Source: Pseudoselenomonas ruminantium
Lineage (GTDB): Bacteria; Bacillota; Negativicutes; Selenomonadales; Selenomonadaceae
Length of the DNA stretch: 64,000 nucleotides
Direction of reading: 5' to 3'
NCBI GenBank assembly: GCA_902781305.1
Contig: CACZIV010000008.1
Coordinates: 1 to 64,000 of the forward strand
Below are positions 1 to 10,400 of the stretch, one piece after another. The position numbers were made by a program, and so were the translations under genes. A model generated the notes under the pieces. That model saw only the letters and a list, made by a program, of their open reading frames with translations. It was not told where the DNA came from and did no database searches. Position 1 is the stretch's first letter; the number at the start of each line of letters is the position of its first letter.

Positions 1-1167
1 GTTACATCCGCAGGAGGTAATGTGCAACTCACGGCAGACCAAGGAGATATTCAGGTAAATAAGGATGTACAAGCAGCCAAGGATATAGCCATGACAACCG
101 CTACGGGGACAATAACTGTAGGAGACGCCGTTACTTCGACCAGAGGTAATGTAGAGCTTAAAGTTGGTCAGGGCGATGTAACAGTAGGAAAAGTTGTGCA
201 GGCAGACAATGGCAGCATAGGTGTGCAGGTAGGAACGGGCAATATCGTGGCAGCGGATGTAACGGCGAAGGTCAACGCCAATATGACGGTGCAAAATGGC
301 AACATTCGCATGCATGATGTGACCGCTGGCCAAGATGCTACAGTTTCGAGTACAGTTCAAGGCTCCATCAATGCGCATAATATCACTTCTGAAGGTATCA
401 CTTATGTGGCGCTGAATCAGGGCGATCTTTTCCTGAATCTGGCAGAGGGCAAAGGCGTATTGCTCAAAATGGAGAACAATACCGCAGCCTCGAAAGTGAA
501 TCAGGTTTTGGCAGAGGCTAGTGGCATAGGAACGGATGTGGCGATGACTGGCAATTTCATCCAGATTGGCGCTATGGCAGTAAAGGGTGGAGACGCAGTC
601 TTTGAACTTTCGGCTATGGGTGCGGGAAATCAGAAGCTGATTAGCGGGAATTTCTCCGTAGAAAGCCTTAGCTCTGCATCTGGTACGCATATGCCAACGC
701 TTTGGTCCAACCGCGGTTATGTCCATGTAGATGCCGGGGCGTTGCTATTGGATGATGTTCTGGCTGTAGACAAGATTCATTTGGACAATGCGCAAACGGA
801 TATAGCGATTTTCGGACGTACGCCAACCCGTGAGGGAGAACAGCTGACTTATTGGAACAATCTGTCCCTGGCAGACAGCAAAGCGAGAAGCTATCAGCTC
901 GATACGGATGGTCGTGTCAGAACCCATAGCACCGTTTTGTTTGATGGAGGCATGAATCTGTACAAACTCTATGGTGATAACCTGAGTGTGCTGGATATGA
1001 TGAACGAACGGGAAACCGGCCGGCACGGCGTATTTACTTTTGAGCGGCGGATGTTTACCGAGCCGGGCAAGAGGCTGCAGGAACAGGTGATTTTTGATCC
1101 GAAGATGTGGGATTTTGTAGGCTGGCAGTCGAATGAGGAAGAAGATGTGGTAGATAAAGAGAAGTGA
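1..1167 (+). CDS. Filamentous-haemagglutinin-like surface adhesin, C-terminal part (5' end outside window)
   Basis: The reading frame is open from base 1, and the first codons (VTSAGGN) belong to the same repeat pattern, so the gene starts left of the window. The first ~150 residues are degenerate repeats of about 20 residues built on a GNV.L..GQGDV.VG..V.A theme, typical of the right-handed beta-helix of haemagglutinin-type exoproteins. The last ~200 residues lose the repeat and end in a charged tail with DVVDKEK. Such proteins are usually exported by two-partner secretion, but no partner gene is visible here. The substrate or ligand cannot be read from this part. The terminator at 1215-1262 follows directly. 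Confidence 0.6.
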   Translation, partial: VTSAGGNVQLTADQGDIQVNKDVQAAKDIAMTTATGTITVGDAVTSTRGNVELKVGQGDVTVGKVVQADNGSIGVQVGTGNIVAADVTAKVNANMTVQNGNIRMHDVTAGQDATVSSTVQGSINAHNITSEGITYVALNQGDLFLNLAEGKGVLLKMENNTAASKVNQVLAEASGIGTDVAMTGNFIQIGAMAVKGGDAVFELSAMGAGNQKLISGNFSVESLSSASGTHMPTLWSNRGYVHVDAGALLLDDVLAVDKIHLDNAQTDIAIFGRTPTREGEQLTYWNNLSLADSKARSYQLDTDGRVRTHSTVLFDGGMNLYKLYGDNLSVLDMMNERETGRHGVFTFERRMFTEPGKRLQEQVIFDPKMWDFVGWQSNEEEDVVDKEK

Positions 1168-1214
1168 TGCTGGACAGCATTTGGTTAAGATAACGCGCAA
1201 AATGCCGCACATAG

Positions 1215-1262
1215 AAAAAACAGCTTCCCGGAGAAGATTTTCTCCTGGGAAGCTGTTTTTTT
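1215..1262. terminator. Bidirectional rho-independent terminator
   Basis: A near-perfect inverted repeat (AACAGCTTCCCGGAGAA against TTCTCCTGGGAAGCTGTT) is flanked by an A-run on the left and a T-run on the right. It can therefore end both the adhesin transcript (+) and the symporter transcript (-), which converge here. Confidence 0.85.
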
Positions 1263-1279
1263 GCTTGAAATGGGAATGT

Positions 1280-2554
1280 TTAATGATTGGTGGTGTTTAA
1301 GTCGTTGCTTTTGCCGGATGGGGCGGCTGATTCCCGAAATCTGTCCACGATGGTAGCACAGGCGGCGTCACCGGTGATATTGACTGCGGTGCGCAGCATA
1401 TCAAAGATGCGGTCTACGCCAAAGAGGATGGGCAGAGCCTCGATGGGGATGCCTGCGGAAACCAGTACGGCAACGACGAGCAAGGTGGGGCCGGGAACAC
1501 CGGCCTGACCGACAGCACCTAATGTGCTCGTGATGATGATGGCAATGTACTGGGGCAGGGCAAGTTCCATGCCATACATCTGCGCGATAAAAGTGGCGGC
1601 CATTGCATAATAGGCGGCATTGCCGTTCATATTGATGGTGGCGCCCAGCGGCAGGGCAAAGGAGGTGGTTTCCTTGGATACGCCCAGTTCGGTGGTAGCG
1701 GTGTTCATGTTCAGCGGCAGGGTGGCAATGGAGGACGCCGTGGAGAAGGCAAAAATCTGTACCTTCCACATGCTCTTAAAGAATTGTTTATAAGTGGTAC
1801 AGCGGGAGAACAGGGCCACGGAGCCGCCAATCATGCCATAGGTGACGACGGCTAGTACCAGTGCATAGAGGAGAATCAGATAAAGAATCTTGGTGAGCAC
1901 AGCGTAGCCAAACGTGCCGGTGGCATCGGCCATCAAACAGAACACGCCGATGGGGGCTACATACATGATACCCGTCATGACCTGGATGAATAATTCCGTC
2001 AGGTAGTTAAAGAAGTTCAATACATAATTTTTCTTGTGTTCTTCCAGATAAGTAGCAGCAAAACCCATAAACAGGGCAAAGGTGATAATCTGCAGGATAT
2101 TGCCGTCTACGAGCGCCTGGAAAGGATTGGTGGGAACAAAGCCTGTAATCGTCTCCCAAAAGCCGGGAATCTGTGTGCTTTCCTCAATGTGGTCTACATG
2201 AATTGCAGCATCCGACAAGGCGGCCATTTCAATGCCGCGTCCCGGTTGGAAAAACTCACTGGCGGCAAGGCCAAGTGCCACGGCGACTGCCGTAGTAATC
2301 CCGTAGTAGCCAAAGGTTAAGAGACCGATTTTCCCCGCGCTGCCGGACCTTCCTAACGAAGCGGCGCCACCGATTAAGGAAAAGAGTACCAGAGGTACAA
2401 CAATCATCTTAATCAGTTGCATGAAAAGGTTGCCCATAGGTGCGAACATCTGCGCGTCTTTCCCCAGAATCAGGCCGGTGACGGCACCTAGGACGGTGGC
2501 TCCGAGAATCCAGAGGCCCAGCCGGTCAAGGCTGCTGTGTTTGTTTTCTGACAT
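1280..2554 (-). CDS. Dicarboxylate/amino acid:cation symporter (DAACS family)
   Basis: This is a multi-span inner-membrane carrier of the GltP/DctA family that imports a dicarboxylate or acidic/neutral amino acid with Na+ or H+. Family hallmarks are visible: a helical-hairpin stretch SSIATLPLNMNTA and the substrate-site segment GATINMNGNA, where many family members have GATINMDGTA. The N in place of D may mean a changed substrate or cation preference, which is inference. Start: the ATG at 2554 has GGGAGGA placed about six bases upstream. An in-frame ATG at 2569 would overlap that ribosome site and is rejected. The length of 424 residues is normal. It is monocistronic, with its own promoter at 2665-2693. 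Confidence 0.88.
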   Translation of the reverse strand: MSENKHSSLDRLGLWILGATVLGAVTGLILGKDAQMFAPMGNLFMQLIKMIVVPLVLFSLIGGAASLGRSGSAGKIGLLTFGYYGITTAVAVALGLAASEFFQPGRGIEMAALSDAAIHVDHIEESTQIPGFWETITGFVPTNPFQALVDGNILQIITFALFMGFAATYLEEHKKNYVLNFFNYLTELFIQVMTGIMYVAPIGVFCLMADATGTFGYAVLTKILYLILLYALVLAVVTYGMIGGSVALFSRCTTYKQFFKSMWKVQIFAFSTASSIATLPLNMNTATTELGVSKETTSFALPLGATINMNGNAAYYAMAATFIAQMYGMELALPQYIAIIITSTLGAVGQAGVPGPTLLVVAVLVSAGIPIEALPILFGVDRIFDMLRTAVNITGDAACATIVDRFRESAAPSGKSNDLNTTNH

Positions 2555-2600
2555 AAATAATCCTCCCAAAATAATTGCTCAAATCGTCTGTTGACACAGA

Positions 2601-2640
2601 AAGCCGCATGCATAACCTTGGCGGATATGGCATGCGGCTT
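2601..2640. promoter_or_regulatory. Inverted repeat in the symporter leader
   Basis: Eleven-base perfect arms (AAGCCGCATGC / GCATGCGGCTT) at 2601-2611 and 2630-2640 lie between the symporter promoter and its start. No T-run follows in either direction, so it is not a simple terminator. It may be an operator or an mRNA leader hairpin. Confidence 0.4.
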
Positions 2641-2664
2641 CATTGCGCGATTTATGATGTTTAC

Positions 2665-2693
2665 ATTGTAACACTTTTTGATGATAATGTCTA
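2665..2693 (-). promoter_or_regulatory. Sigma-A-type promoter of the symporter gene
   Basis: On the minus strand TAGACA (-35) and TACAAT (-10) are separated by 17 bases. Transcription would begin near 2658 and run into the symporter leader. Confidence 0.55.
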
Positions 2694-2776
2694 CTGTCAG
2701 AGGAGAAAAATTGCCATATACCGCTATTCGTAAAGCTGTGACAATACAGCTAACTGTAGTAAAATGGGTTGAAATT

Positions 2777-2805
2777 TTGACAAAAAAATAGTACACTTAT
2801 ATTTA
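2777..2805 (+). promoter_or_regulatory. Promoter of the mlaEFD-tolC-tamB operon
   Basis: TTGACA at 2777-2782 and TATTTA at 2800-2805 have a 17-base spacer in an A/T-rich stretch. It is divergent from the symporter promoter and about 75 bases before mlaE. Confidence 0.6.
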
Positions 2806-2880
2806 CTAATTGTCTTATGCCTGCTACAATCAAAAGATAGCAGGTGATTGGGAAATGCAGGTAAAAGGAGGCACGATAGG

Positions 2881-3645
2881 ATGCGATTTTTGGAAGGGCT
2901 GGGTGCCTGGGTTATTGCGCGTTTGGCTGAGTTTGGCACCATTGTGCTTCTTTATCGTGAAACCATACAGGAATTATTTCGGCATCCGCGTCCTAAACAT
3001 ATTCTGGCGCAGATGTCGCATTTGGGTGTGGATTCCCTGCTGATTGTGAGTTTGACGCTGCTCTTTACCGGGGCTGTATTTGCCCTGCAGACGGCTGATA
3101 TATTGATTCGTTTTGGAGCCCAGAGCACCGTTGGCGGGATTATTTCCATTGCCATTGGCCGCGAACTGGGGCCGGTACTGGTGGGGGTGGTCTGTGCCGG
3201 ACGTGTGGGTGCTGCTATTACGGCAGAAATTTCCACGATGAAGGTTACGGAACAGATTGATGCCCTGCGGGTCATGGCGGTAAGTCCGGTCAATTATCTG
3301 ATTGTACCCCGCATGCTGGCCTGTATGGTGGTAGTGCCGCTTTTAACGGTATTTGGCGATGTCATCGGCGTATTAGGCGGTTATCTGGTGGCTGTTTATT
3401 ATGCCGGTATCAGTTCCTATAGTTATATCAATTCCATTCATACCTTTGCGGTGGCGTTTGACCTTACCGGTGGTATGATTAAGGCGATTTTCTTTGGCAA
3501 TGTCATTGCTGTGCTGGGCTGTTATTATGGACTGCATTGCCCCGCTGGTGCGGAAGGTGTAGGTAAGGCAACCACGCGTACGGTAGTGACCTCCATTATT
3601 GTGATTTTTATCTTGAATGCCGTGCTGACTTTCATACTATATTGA
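2881..3645 (+). CDS. mlaE: MlaE-type ABC transporter permease (phospholipid trafficking)
   Basis: This is the membrane subunit of the MlaEFD complex, which moves glycerophospholipids between the inner and outer membranes. The family signature is clear: the amphipathic N-terminal helix, then GRELGPVLVGVVCAGRVGAA and EISTMKVTEQIDALRVM, which includes the EQIDAL coupling segment conserved in MlaE proteins. There are about five or six membrane segments in 254 residues. Start: the ATG at 2881 is preceded by AAAGGAGG with nine bases between; an upstream in-frame ATG at 2848 lacks a ribosome site. It is the first gene of the operon and is followed 18 bases later by mlaF. Confidence 0.92.
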   Translation: MRFLEGLGAWVIARLAEFGTIVLLYRETIQELFRHPRPKHILAQMSHLGVDSLLIVSLTLLFTGAVFALQTADILIRFGAQSTVGGIISIAIGRELGPVLVGVVCAGRVGAAITAEISTMKVTEQIDALRVMAVSPVNYLIVPRMLACMVVVPLLTVFGDVIGVLGGYLVAVYYAGISSYSYINSIHTFAVAFDLTGGMIKAIFFGNVIAVLGCYYGLHCPAGAEGVGKATTRTVVTSIIVIFILNAVLTFILY

Positions 3646-3663
3646 GGACAGCAGGAGGAAAAT

Positions 3664-4401
3664 ATGATTCGACTGGCGAATGTATGTAAAGTCTATGATG
3701 GGAAATATGCCCTGCGGGACATCAACCTGAATATCAAAAAAGGTGAGACGCTGGCCGTTATCGGCGGGTCTGGTTCTGGCAAAAGTACGTTGTTGCAGCT
3801 GCTGGTTGGCCTTATTCGTCCAGATAGTGGGGAAATTTACATCGGTGGGCAGGAAACAACAAAGCTTACCGAGAAAGAATTAGATAAGGTTCGTCTGAAT
3901 ATGGGAATGGTGTTCCAGTATTCTGCTCTGTTTGATTCGATGACTGTAGGTGAGAATGTGGCTTTTGGCTTGCGGGAACACAAGCATTTGCCAGAGGCTG
4001 AAATTCAGCGGATTATCCGGGAAAAACTGGATTTAGTCGGCCTTCCCGGTGTGGAGAACAAGCTGCCTGGAGAACTTTCGGGGGGAATGAAGAAACGCGT
4101 GGGACTGGCCCGGGCTATCGCTTTTGAACCGGAAATCATCTTTTATGATGAGCCGAGCTCCGGCCTTGACCCCATAACTACGACCAAGATTGATGAACTC
4201 ATTGTCGATATGCAGCATAAGCTGGGGGTCACATCTGTGGTGGTAACCCATGATATGGCCAGTGCCTGCCGGATTGCAGACCGGATTGCCATGGTCTATG
4301 AAGGGGAGCTTATTGCAGTAGACACGGTAAAGAAGTTTCAGGAATTACAGGATGAACGGGTGCAGGCCTTTTTTAAGACTTTGCGTACCCAAAACAGCTA
4401 G
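3664..4401 (+). CDS. mlaF: MlaF-type ABC transporter ATPase
   Basis: This is the cytoplasmic ATPase that powers MlaE. Walker A is GGSGSGKST at residues 34-42, the signature LSGGMKKR begins at residue 138, and Walker B IIFYDEPSSGLDP has its catalytic Glu near residue 163. The H-loop is in VVVTHDMASA. LSGGM in place of LSGGQ, followed by KKRVGLARA, is typical of the Mla/Ttg2A subgroup. The ribosome site AGGAGG lies six bases before the ATG. The length of 245 residues is normal. Confidence 0.93.
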   Translation: MIRLANVCKVYDGKYALRDINLNIKKGETLAVIGGSGSGKSTLLQLLVGLIRPDSGEIYIGGQETTKLTEKELDKVRLNMGMVFQYSALFDSMTVGENVAFGLREHKHLPEAEIQRIIREKLDLVGLPGVENKLPGELSGGMKKRVGLARAIAFEPEIIFYDEPSSGLDPITTTKIDELIVDMQHKLGVTSVVVTHDMASACRIADRIAMVYEGELIAVDTVKKFQELQDERVQAFFKTLRTQNS

Positions 4402-4423
4402 ATGAAGGGGAGGCGCAGCGGCC

Positions 4424-5707
4424 ATGAGTGTAGAAGCAAAAGTGGGGGCTTTCACGTTGGCGGGATTGGCACTGCTGGCGGCTGTGATAGTCATGCTCAG
4501 TGGTTTCAAATTGGACAGCGGTAAAGGCTATAAGCTCTATGCCGGTTTTAAACAGGTAATCGGTGTGGAACCACAGTCGTTGGTGAGGCTGTCCGGCGTG
4601 CCGGTAGGAAAGGTTCTCTCTGTGGAGAATGATGGCAAGGGTGTTACTGTGGCCATGCAGATTAATGAAGGGGTGCAAATCCCCAAAGGCTCGCAGGTGA
4701 CCATCGGTTCTTCCGGAATTATGAGCGATAAGTTTATCAACATTTCTCCGGGGGAGGCTAATGCCGGCTTTTTGGACGATGGTGACTATATGACGGGCCT
4801 GGAAGAGATGGGCATGGACGAAATGATTCAGAGTGCCAGCAAGGTTATGGCGCAGGCGCAGGATTTGTTGACCAGCATGAATAACATTGTGGGCAATGAG
4901 ACATTTCAGGTATCTATCGTGCAGATGATGGCCAATATTCGGGATACAACCGCGCATATCAGTGGCATGATGGCAGCTTTGGAGAATATGGCCAACGCGA
5001 ATCAGGGCAATATCAATCAGATGTTGACCAATCTGAACATGATGACGGGCAGTTTAAACCGTACCATGAATTCCGTGGAAGCCATTATGGCTAATTTGGC
5101 AACGGTGGGAGCTGACCCGCAGACGGCAGAAAATTTGCGTTTGACTTTGGACAATATCACGCAGACCAGTGACAAGATTCGAGTGGTTGCTGAGGGCTTT
5201 GCCAAGATTGCCGGGGATGAAAAGACCATTGATGATGTGAAGGCTACGATACATAATGCCCGTGCACTTACGGATAAAGCGCAGAAGGTCAAAAAACAGC
5301 TGGAATCCATTGAAACCCATACCGAAGTAGCGGCTCTGTATAGCGGGAAGAAAGGCAATTGGGATGCCAATCTGGGATTCACTGTAGGCATGGAACAGGG
5401 GCCTTTCCTGAACATGGGAATTGAGGATATCGGCGACACGAATAAAATGAATTTCCAGGTAGGTAAACGGCAGGGAAATTTTGCTGCCCGGGTCGGTGCC
5501 ATCCGTGGTGAAGCCGGCGTGGGGCTGGATGCCTATGCGGGAAAAAATCTTAAGCTGTCAGCCGATGCCTATAATGCCAATGATTTTTCCCTGCGCCTGG
5601 GCGCGGAACTGAAAGTCATGCGGAATACCTGGCTGATGGGGCAGTGGCAGAATGTCAATAAGCAGGACCATCGAGCGGCCTATGTGGGTATTAAACAGTA
5701 TTTCTAA
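4424..5707 (+). CDS. mlaD: Elongated MlaD: MCE-domain protein with C-terminal beta-barrel
   Basis: The N-terminus has one membrane span (about residues 8-25), then an MCE domain (about 35-115) containing VEPQSLVRLSGVPVGKV. A long helical/coiled stretch follows (about 120-295), rich in short amphipathic repeats. The last ~125 residues alternate polar and apolar residues in the manner of beta-strands and end in a terminal Phe (GIKQYF), as outer-membrane barrels do. E. coli MlaD is about 183 residues, while this one is 427. In Veillonella parvula an elongated MlaD of this kind is reported to bridge the two membranes, with the barrel in the outer membrane; mlaA and mlaC are absent there and also from this operon. 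The barrel call here rests on strand pattern only. Confidence 0.88.
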   Translation: MSVEAKVGAFTLAGLALLAAVIVMLSGFKLDSGKGYKLYAGFKQVIGVEPQSLVRLSGVPVGKVLSVENDGKGVTVAMQINEGVQIPKGSQVTIGSSGIMSDKFINISPGEANAGFLDDGDYMTGLEEMGMDEMIQSASKVMAQAQDLLTSMNNIVGNETFQVSIVQMMANIRDTTAHISGMMAALENMANANQGNINQMLTNLNMMTGSLNRTMNSVEAIMANLATVGADPQTAENLRLTLDNITQTSDKIRVVAEGFAKIAGDEKTIDDVKATIHNARALTDKAQKVKKQLESIETHTEVAALYSGKKGNWDANLGFTVGMEQGPFLNMGIEDIGDTNKMNFQVGKRQGNFAARVGAIRGEAGVGLDAYAGKNLKLSADAYNANDFSLRLGAELKVMRNTWLMGQWQNVNKQDHRAAYVGIKQYF

Positions 5708-5775
5708 ACAGGATAATTTCAGCTGCAAAGGCAGCTTTTCATAATAGGACAACAACATTTAAGGAGGTATTTATC

Positions 5776-7383
5776 TTGAATAAACAGCATTTTTATAAAA
5801 AATTGACGGCTTTGGTGTTAGGCGGCTTGATGAGCTTTACGGCGGGCTCTGTTTCGGCAGCCAATACTGTACAGCTGAATCTGGAAGATGCCGTACAGAT
5901 GGCACTGGAAAATAACCGCAGCATTAAGAGCGCTTTGGCTGATGTGGATGCGGCCAAGTGGAATCTGTCCAAGTACCGCCGTCAGACGGGCGTTACGCTG
6001 GCGCTGTCTTCTTCGGCTAACCGTGGTAACGATATGGGCTTTGCACGGCAGTATCAGAATAAAGTTAGTGGTGCTTACGATAATCGGAACTTTTCCAACA
6101 GTGCTACGGCGTCCATTCCGCTCTATAACTTTTCTCTGCGCAGCGGCATTGAAGCAGCCGGTTATGGTTTGAACTCTGCGGATGTTACGTTGGAAAACAC
6201 CAAGCAGGCAGTCCGCTATCAGGCGACGTCGGCTTATTACAATATCCTGAACTACAAGAACCTGATTAAGGTGCAGGAAGATACCGTACGTGCTTATCAG
6301 GAACATCTCGATAATGTTAACGCCCAGTATCGTGTAGGTACCGTCGCTAAGTCGGATGTACTGTCCTCGCAGGTAAACCTGGCCAATGCCCAGCAGGCAC
6401 TGACCAATGCGCAGAACAATTACGATATTGCTGTGGCAACGTTGAATAATGTCGTCGGTCTGCCTACGGATACGGTGTTGGAAATTGGTGAAGAATTAAA
6501 GCACCCTGCCTATAATCTGAATTTGGAGGACTGCACGACCTATGCGCTGAACAACCGTGCGGATGGCGCTGCTGCTTATTATGCCGTGAAGCAGGCTGAG
6601 GCAGGCATCAATACGGCCAAGGCCGGCTGGTATCCGACGGTATCTGCATCGGCAACCAGATCCATTAATGGTAAAAAAGAATTTACGGCAGATCATTCCA
6701 ATTCGTGGTATTTTGGTGCTGCGGCCAACTGGAATATCTTCGACAACGGTGTAACGGCGGCCAGCGTTCATAATGCAGAAGCCGCATTGGTAAAGGCGCA
6801 GGAAAACCTGAAGGCCAAGGATGAAACCATTCAGCTCGATGTGCGTACGGCACTCTTGAATCTGCAGGCTGCAGAGAAAAACATCGGCACGATGGAAACG
6901 GCCGTGAAACAGGCTGAGGAAGATTTGAAAATCGCCAATGTCCGTTATTCTGCCGGTGTGGGCACAAACCTTGATGTAATGGATGCCACGGAGAAGATGA
7001 CGGCAGCACGCACAAACTACAACACCGCACTTTACAACTACAATGTAAATAAGGCGGCGCTGGATAAGGCTATGGGGATTCCGGTAGATATTGATGTGGC
7101 TAAGTACAAGGCTTCGCAGATGGAAGGTAACCGTCTGAAAAAAGTCCGTGATGATGCCAAAGTCGTGGAAAATCCCGTATTGGAACTGAGTGCAGAAACA
7201 AAGAAAGTTTCCAAGGATGAGGCTAAAGCTATGCGCCAGGCCGAACGTGAACTGCGCAAGGCTAAAAAAGTACAAAAAGCTGCAGAAAAGAAGGAAACGA
7301 AAACTGCTGACAGCGAGAAAACAGTTAAGAGTGAGACGGTTTCCAGCACGGAATCCGTGGCCAAAGAAATGGCGAATAACTAA
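5776..7383 (+). CDS. tolC: TolC-family outer membrane channel
   Basis: This is an outer-membrane efflux channel of the OEP/TolC family, with a signal peptide ending in VSAA at about residue 29. Two related halves are visible, beginning LNLEDAVQMALENNRSI and LNLEDCTTYALNNRADG, each with the long coiled-coil helices of the periplasmic tunnel; the VGTVAKSDVLSSQV and AGVGTNLDVMDATE segments are the typical helix-turn motifs. The start is TTG at 5776, seven bases after AAGGAGGT. After about residue 455 there is an unusual ~75-residue Lys/Glu/Ser-rich tail with no match to the channel fold. It sits between mlaD and tamB, so it may serve envelope lipid homeostasis or simply be co-expressed; no efflux pump genes adjoin it. 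Confidence 0.88.
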   Translation: MNKQHFYKKLTALVLGGLMSFTAGSVSAANTVQLNLEDAVQMALENNRSIKSALADVDAAKWNLSKYRRQTGVTLALSSSANRGNDMGFARQYQNKVSGAYDNRNFSNSATASIPLYNFSLRSGIEAAGYGLNSADVTLENTKQAVRYQATSAYYNILNYKNLIKVQEDTVRAYQEHLDNVNAQYRVGTVAKSDVLSSQVNLANAQQALTNAQNNYDIAVATLNNVVGLPTDTVLEIGEELKHPAYNLNLEDCTTYALNNRADGAAAYYAVKQAEAGINTAKAGWYPTVSASATRSINGKKEFTADHSNSWYFGAAANWNIFDNGVTAASVHNAEAALVKAQENLKAKDETIQLDVRTALLNLQAAEKNIGTMETAVKQAEEDLKIANVRYSAGVGTNLDVMDATEKMTAARTNYNTALYNYNVNKAALDKAMGIPVDIDVAKYKASQMEGNRLKKVRDDAKVVENPVLELSAETKKVSKDEAKAMRQAERELRKAKKVQKAAEKKETKTADSEKTVKSETVSSTESVAKEMANN

Positions 7384-7428
7384 CGGAATGCAATTTACTG
7401 CCTATGAAGGGCCTTTGGGGAGAATATA

Positions 7429-10400
7429 ATGAAGGGGAAAAACTGGATAATAGGCATACTGGTGACTGTAAGCATGATGGCCGTTGGTATGTGGTACTAT
7501 ATACAGAGTAATAACTTCATGCAACGGGCTGGGGAGGAAATCTCCTCACTGGCCTCCCAGACCCTGAACACAGAGGTGCAGATAGGTACTATAGAGGTAA
7601 ATTCTCTGCACGATATACAATTACATGATTTGGCTGTTTATGACAAGCAGGCGGAACTTATTGCCCGTGCTGATTCGGCACGGGTGAGTTTCCGCCTGCT
7701 TGCGGCGGTTTCGGACCCTGCAGATGCAGTACAGGAGATTACGGTTCGTGGCGTATCGGCGGTTTTAGCACAGCGGACTGATGGTACCTGGAATGTCGAG
7801 GATTTGGTCGGGGAGGAGAAATCCTCTCAGCAATTCCATGGCAAAATCATGGTGGAGGATGCGCAGGTACTCCTGCGCAGTCGGGGACAGGAACTGCAGT
7901 TTGATGACCTGGCCGCTACTGTGGACTGCGCAGATTATCCTGTGTATAAAGCAGAGTTTGCGGGCAAGCAGCAGGGGACGGCGGTATCCGGGACAGCGAC
8001 TATTTCCGATACCCGTCAGATTGTCAATGCCCGTGTAAATGGTCTGGATGTTAAGGAATATCTGCGTTTTATACCGGCGGGGCTCATTCCGGATAATGTG
8101 GAGATACAGGATGGTCTGTTGGAATCTGCCGATATTCATTTATATCGGCGTGACGGTGATTTATCGTTCAGCGGCGATGCCGATTTTAGCGATGGCAAGG
8201 TGAAGGTAGAGGGCACGGAGATTGAACAAATCGCCGGTCATGCAGCGTTTACCAATGAAGAGGCACTGGTGAATATTAATGCCTCGGCAGCTGAACAGCA
8301 GGTCAATGTTCATGGCAAAATCAAGCATTTGCTGACAACGCCCTATATGGAACTGCAGGCAAGTTCCGAGTCCTTTGACCCTGCGTTGATTTTGAAGAAT
8401 ATTCCCTATCAGGGAGCAGCAAAATTTGCGGTCAAGGTGACAGGGGCCTTTAATAATCCCAGTGTGGATGGCAAGGTCCAGGTGGTCGGCGGCAAGGTTA
8501 TGGATATACCCTTTGCAGGGGCACAGGCTGATGTGCGCTATCAGGACAAGAACCTTTTCGTCCGGGACTTTTCCGCGCAGGTATTTGGCGGCAAAGTCAG
8601 CGGCGAGGCGGTATTGTCCACGGAAAATTTAGGCTATACGCTCCATGTCAAAGCGGACAATATCGATGCTGGTCAAGGGGCTGCTTATTTGCCTGCGCTT
8701 AATGGACTGTCGGGCAGGTTGTCGGCTGATGTGGGCGGCAATGGCATTGGTATGGATTTAAGCACCTTGCAGCTGTATGGCAGCGCCAAAGCGCAAAATG
8801 TCGGTTATCAGGGCATCCAGGTAGAACGTGCCAGCACATCGTTCTATTTGGCCGATGATGACCTGCTTATTGATTATTTGAGTGTAAGAATGCCCAATCA
8901 TAGCAGCCTGGGACTGGAAGGTTCCATCCGCGATATGCGGGAGACCGCGCAGCTGGATTTGGCCTTTTATGGCGGGCATTTTGATCTTTCGCTGCTGCGC
9001 AAGATTGATCCCAATATCGATATGTCCGGCCTGGCTGATTTCAAAGGTGTGGTTCATGGCAATAAGGTGAATCCACAGGTTGAGCTTAAGTTTTCCGGTC
9101 TTCGTGGCAGCATCTTCAAACAGCCTTTTGACAGTTTGAAGTTTGCGGCCAGCGGCAGTCTGGACGGCATTGGCATCGATGATTTCCTGATGGAAAAGGA
9201 TGGCAAGGAAGTTTGGCAGGCCAAGGGAACTGTAGGTTTTTCCGGGGAGCGCAAGGTAAATCTCCAATTGGATACCATGGGCGCAAGAATGGAGGATATC
9301 GCTGCGCTGCTTGCACCGGATCAGCCCATCACGGGTAATGTGGATAACATCATCAAGGTGACGGGGACGCTGGATAATCCTAAGGCAGTAGGCTATATTC
9401 ATTTTTATCGGGGGAGTTATCATGGGGTGCTCTTGTCTGGTATGGATGGTGACTATTTCTTGGAGCAGGGCAAATTGCGTCTGCAGGATTTCCATGCGTA
9501 TTCGCCGATGATAGACATGGTACTCAATGGCACGATAAACACGGCTGATATGGCCATGGATATGGAAGTGACTGCCAAGGATATAGATCTAAAACGGGTA
9601 GAACATAAATTGCCCTATGAAGTCAGTGGTCATGGTACCTTTAAAGGCAAGATTGGCGGCACCGTTAATACACCGGTATTTCATGGATTGTTGGAGGCCC
9701 CCGAGCTTGTTCTGAATGGTGAAACCATAAACAACTTGCGAGGTATGGTGAAATTTCAGGGAAACAGTTTTGATATCGACCACTTTGGCTTTGAGCAGAA
9801 TGGTGGCACCTATGATATGGAATTGTTCTATAACATAGATAACGATGCGTTAAGAGGCAATATGGTGGTACAAAATGCGGATATTGCTGCAGTGGCTGCG
9901 CTGGTTAACCAAAAGACAGAAGCTATTGAAGGCAAGGCCAATCTTAACGCACAGATAAGCGGGACAGCACATAATCCTGCGGTCAAACTGGATGGTGATG
10001 TGCTGCAAGGCTCAGCCGGCGGCTACGATATTCATAATGTCGCTTTGGATTTACGGCTATTGGACCATATTATCTATATTAATAAAATGAGTGGCAGTCA
10101 GGGCGCAAAAGGTTTGTTCTCGGCTACAGGTACAGTGGCGTTGAATGGGCCGATGAACGTCAAATTTTCAGCCGGCAATCTGGACCTGGGAATGTTTACC
10201 GGGTTGGCAGGCTTGACTGTCAGGGATGTTACGGGCACTGCTGATATTGAAGCAATTATTGGCGGCTATACGTATAATCCGTCTGCGGATGTGACGCTGA
10301 AGGCTGTAAATGGCGGCCTTCAGGGCGCAGCTTTTGACACGCTGACAGGCGAGGCACATCTGAAGAATGGTCTCATTGACCTGACGGAAATGAAAGTGGT

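Noticed and set aside
1..1167. A CRISPR-like repeat array in the left edge
   Set aside because: The periodicity is at the protein level, degenerate, and belongs to the adhesin beta-helix; no identical direct repeats with spacers are present here or elsewhere in the window.
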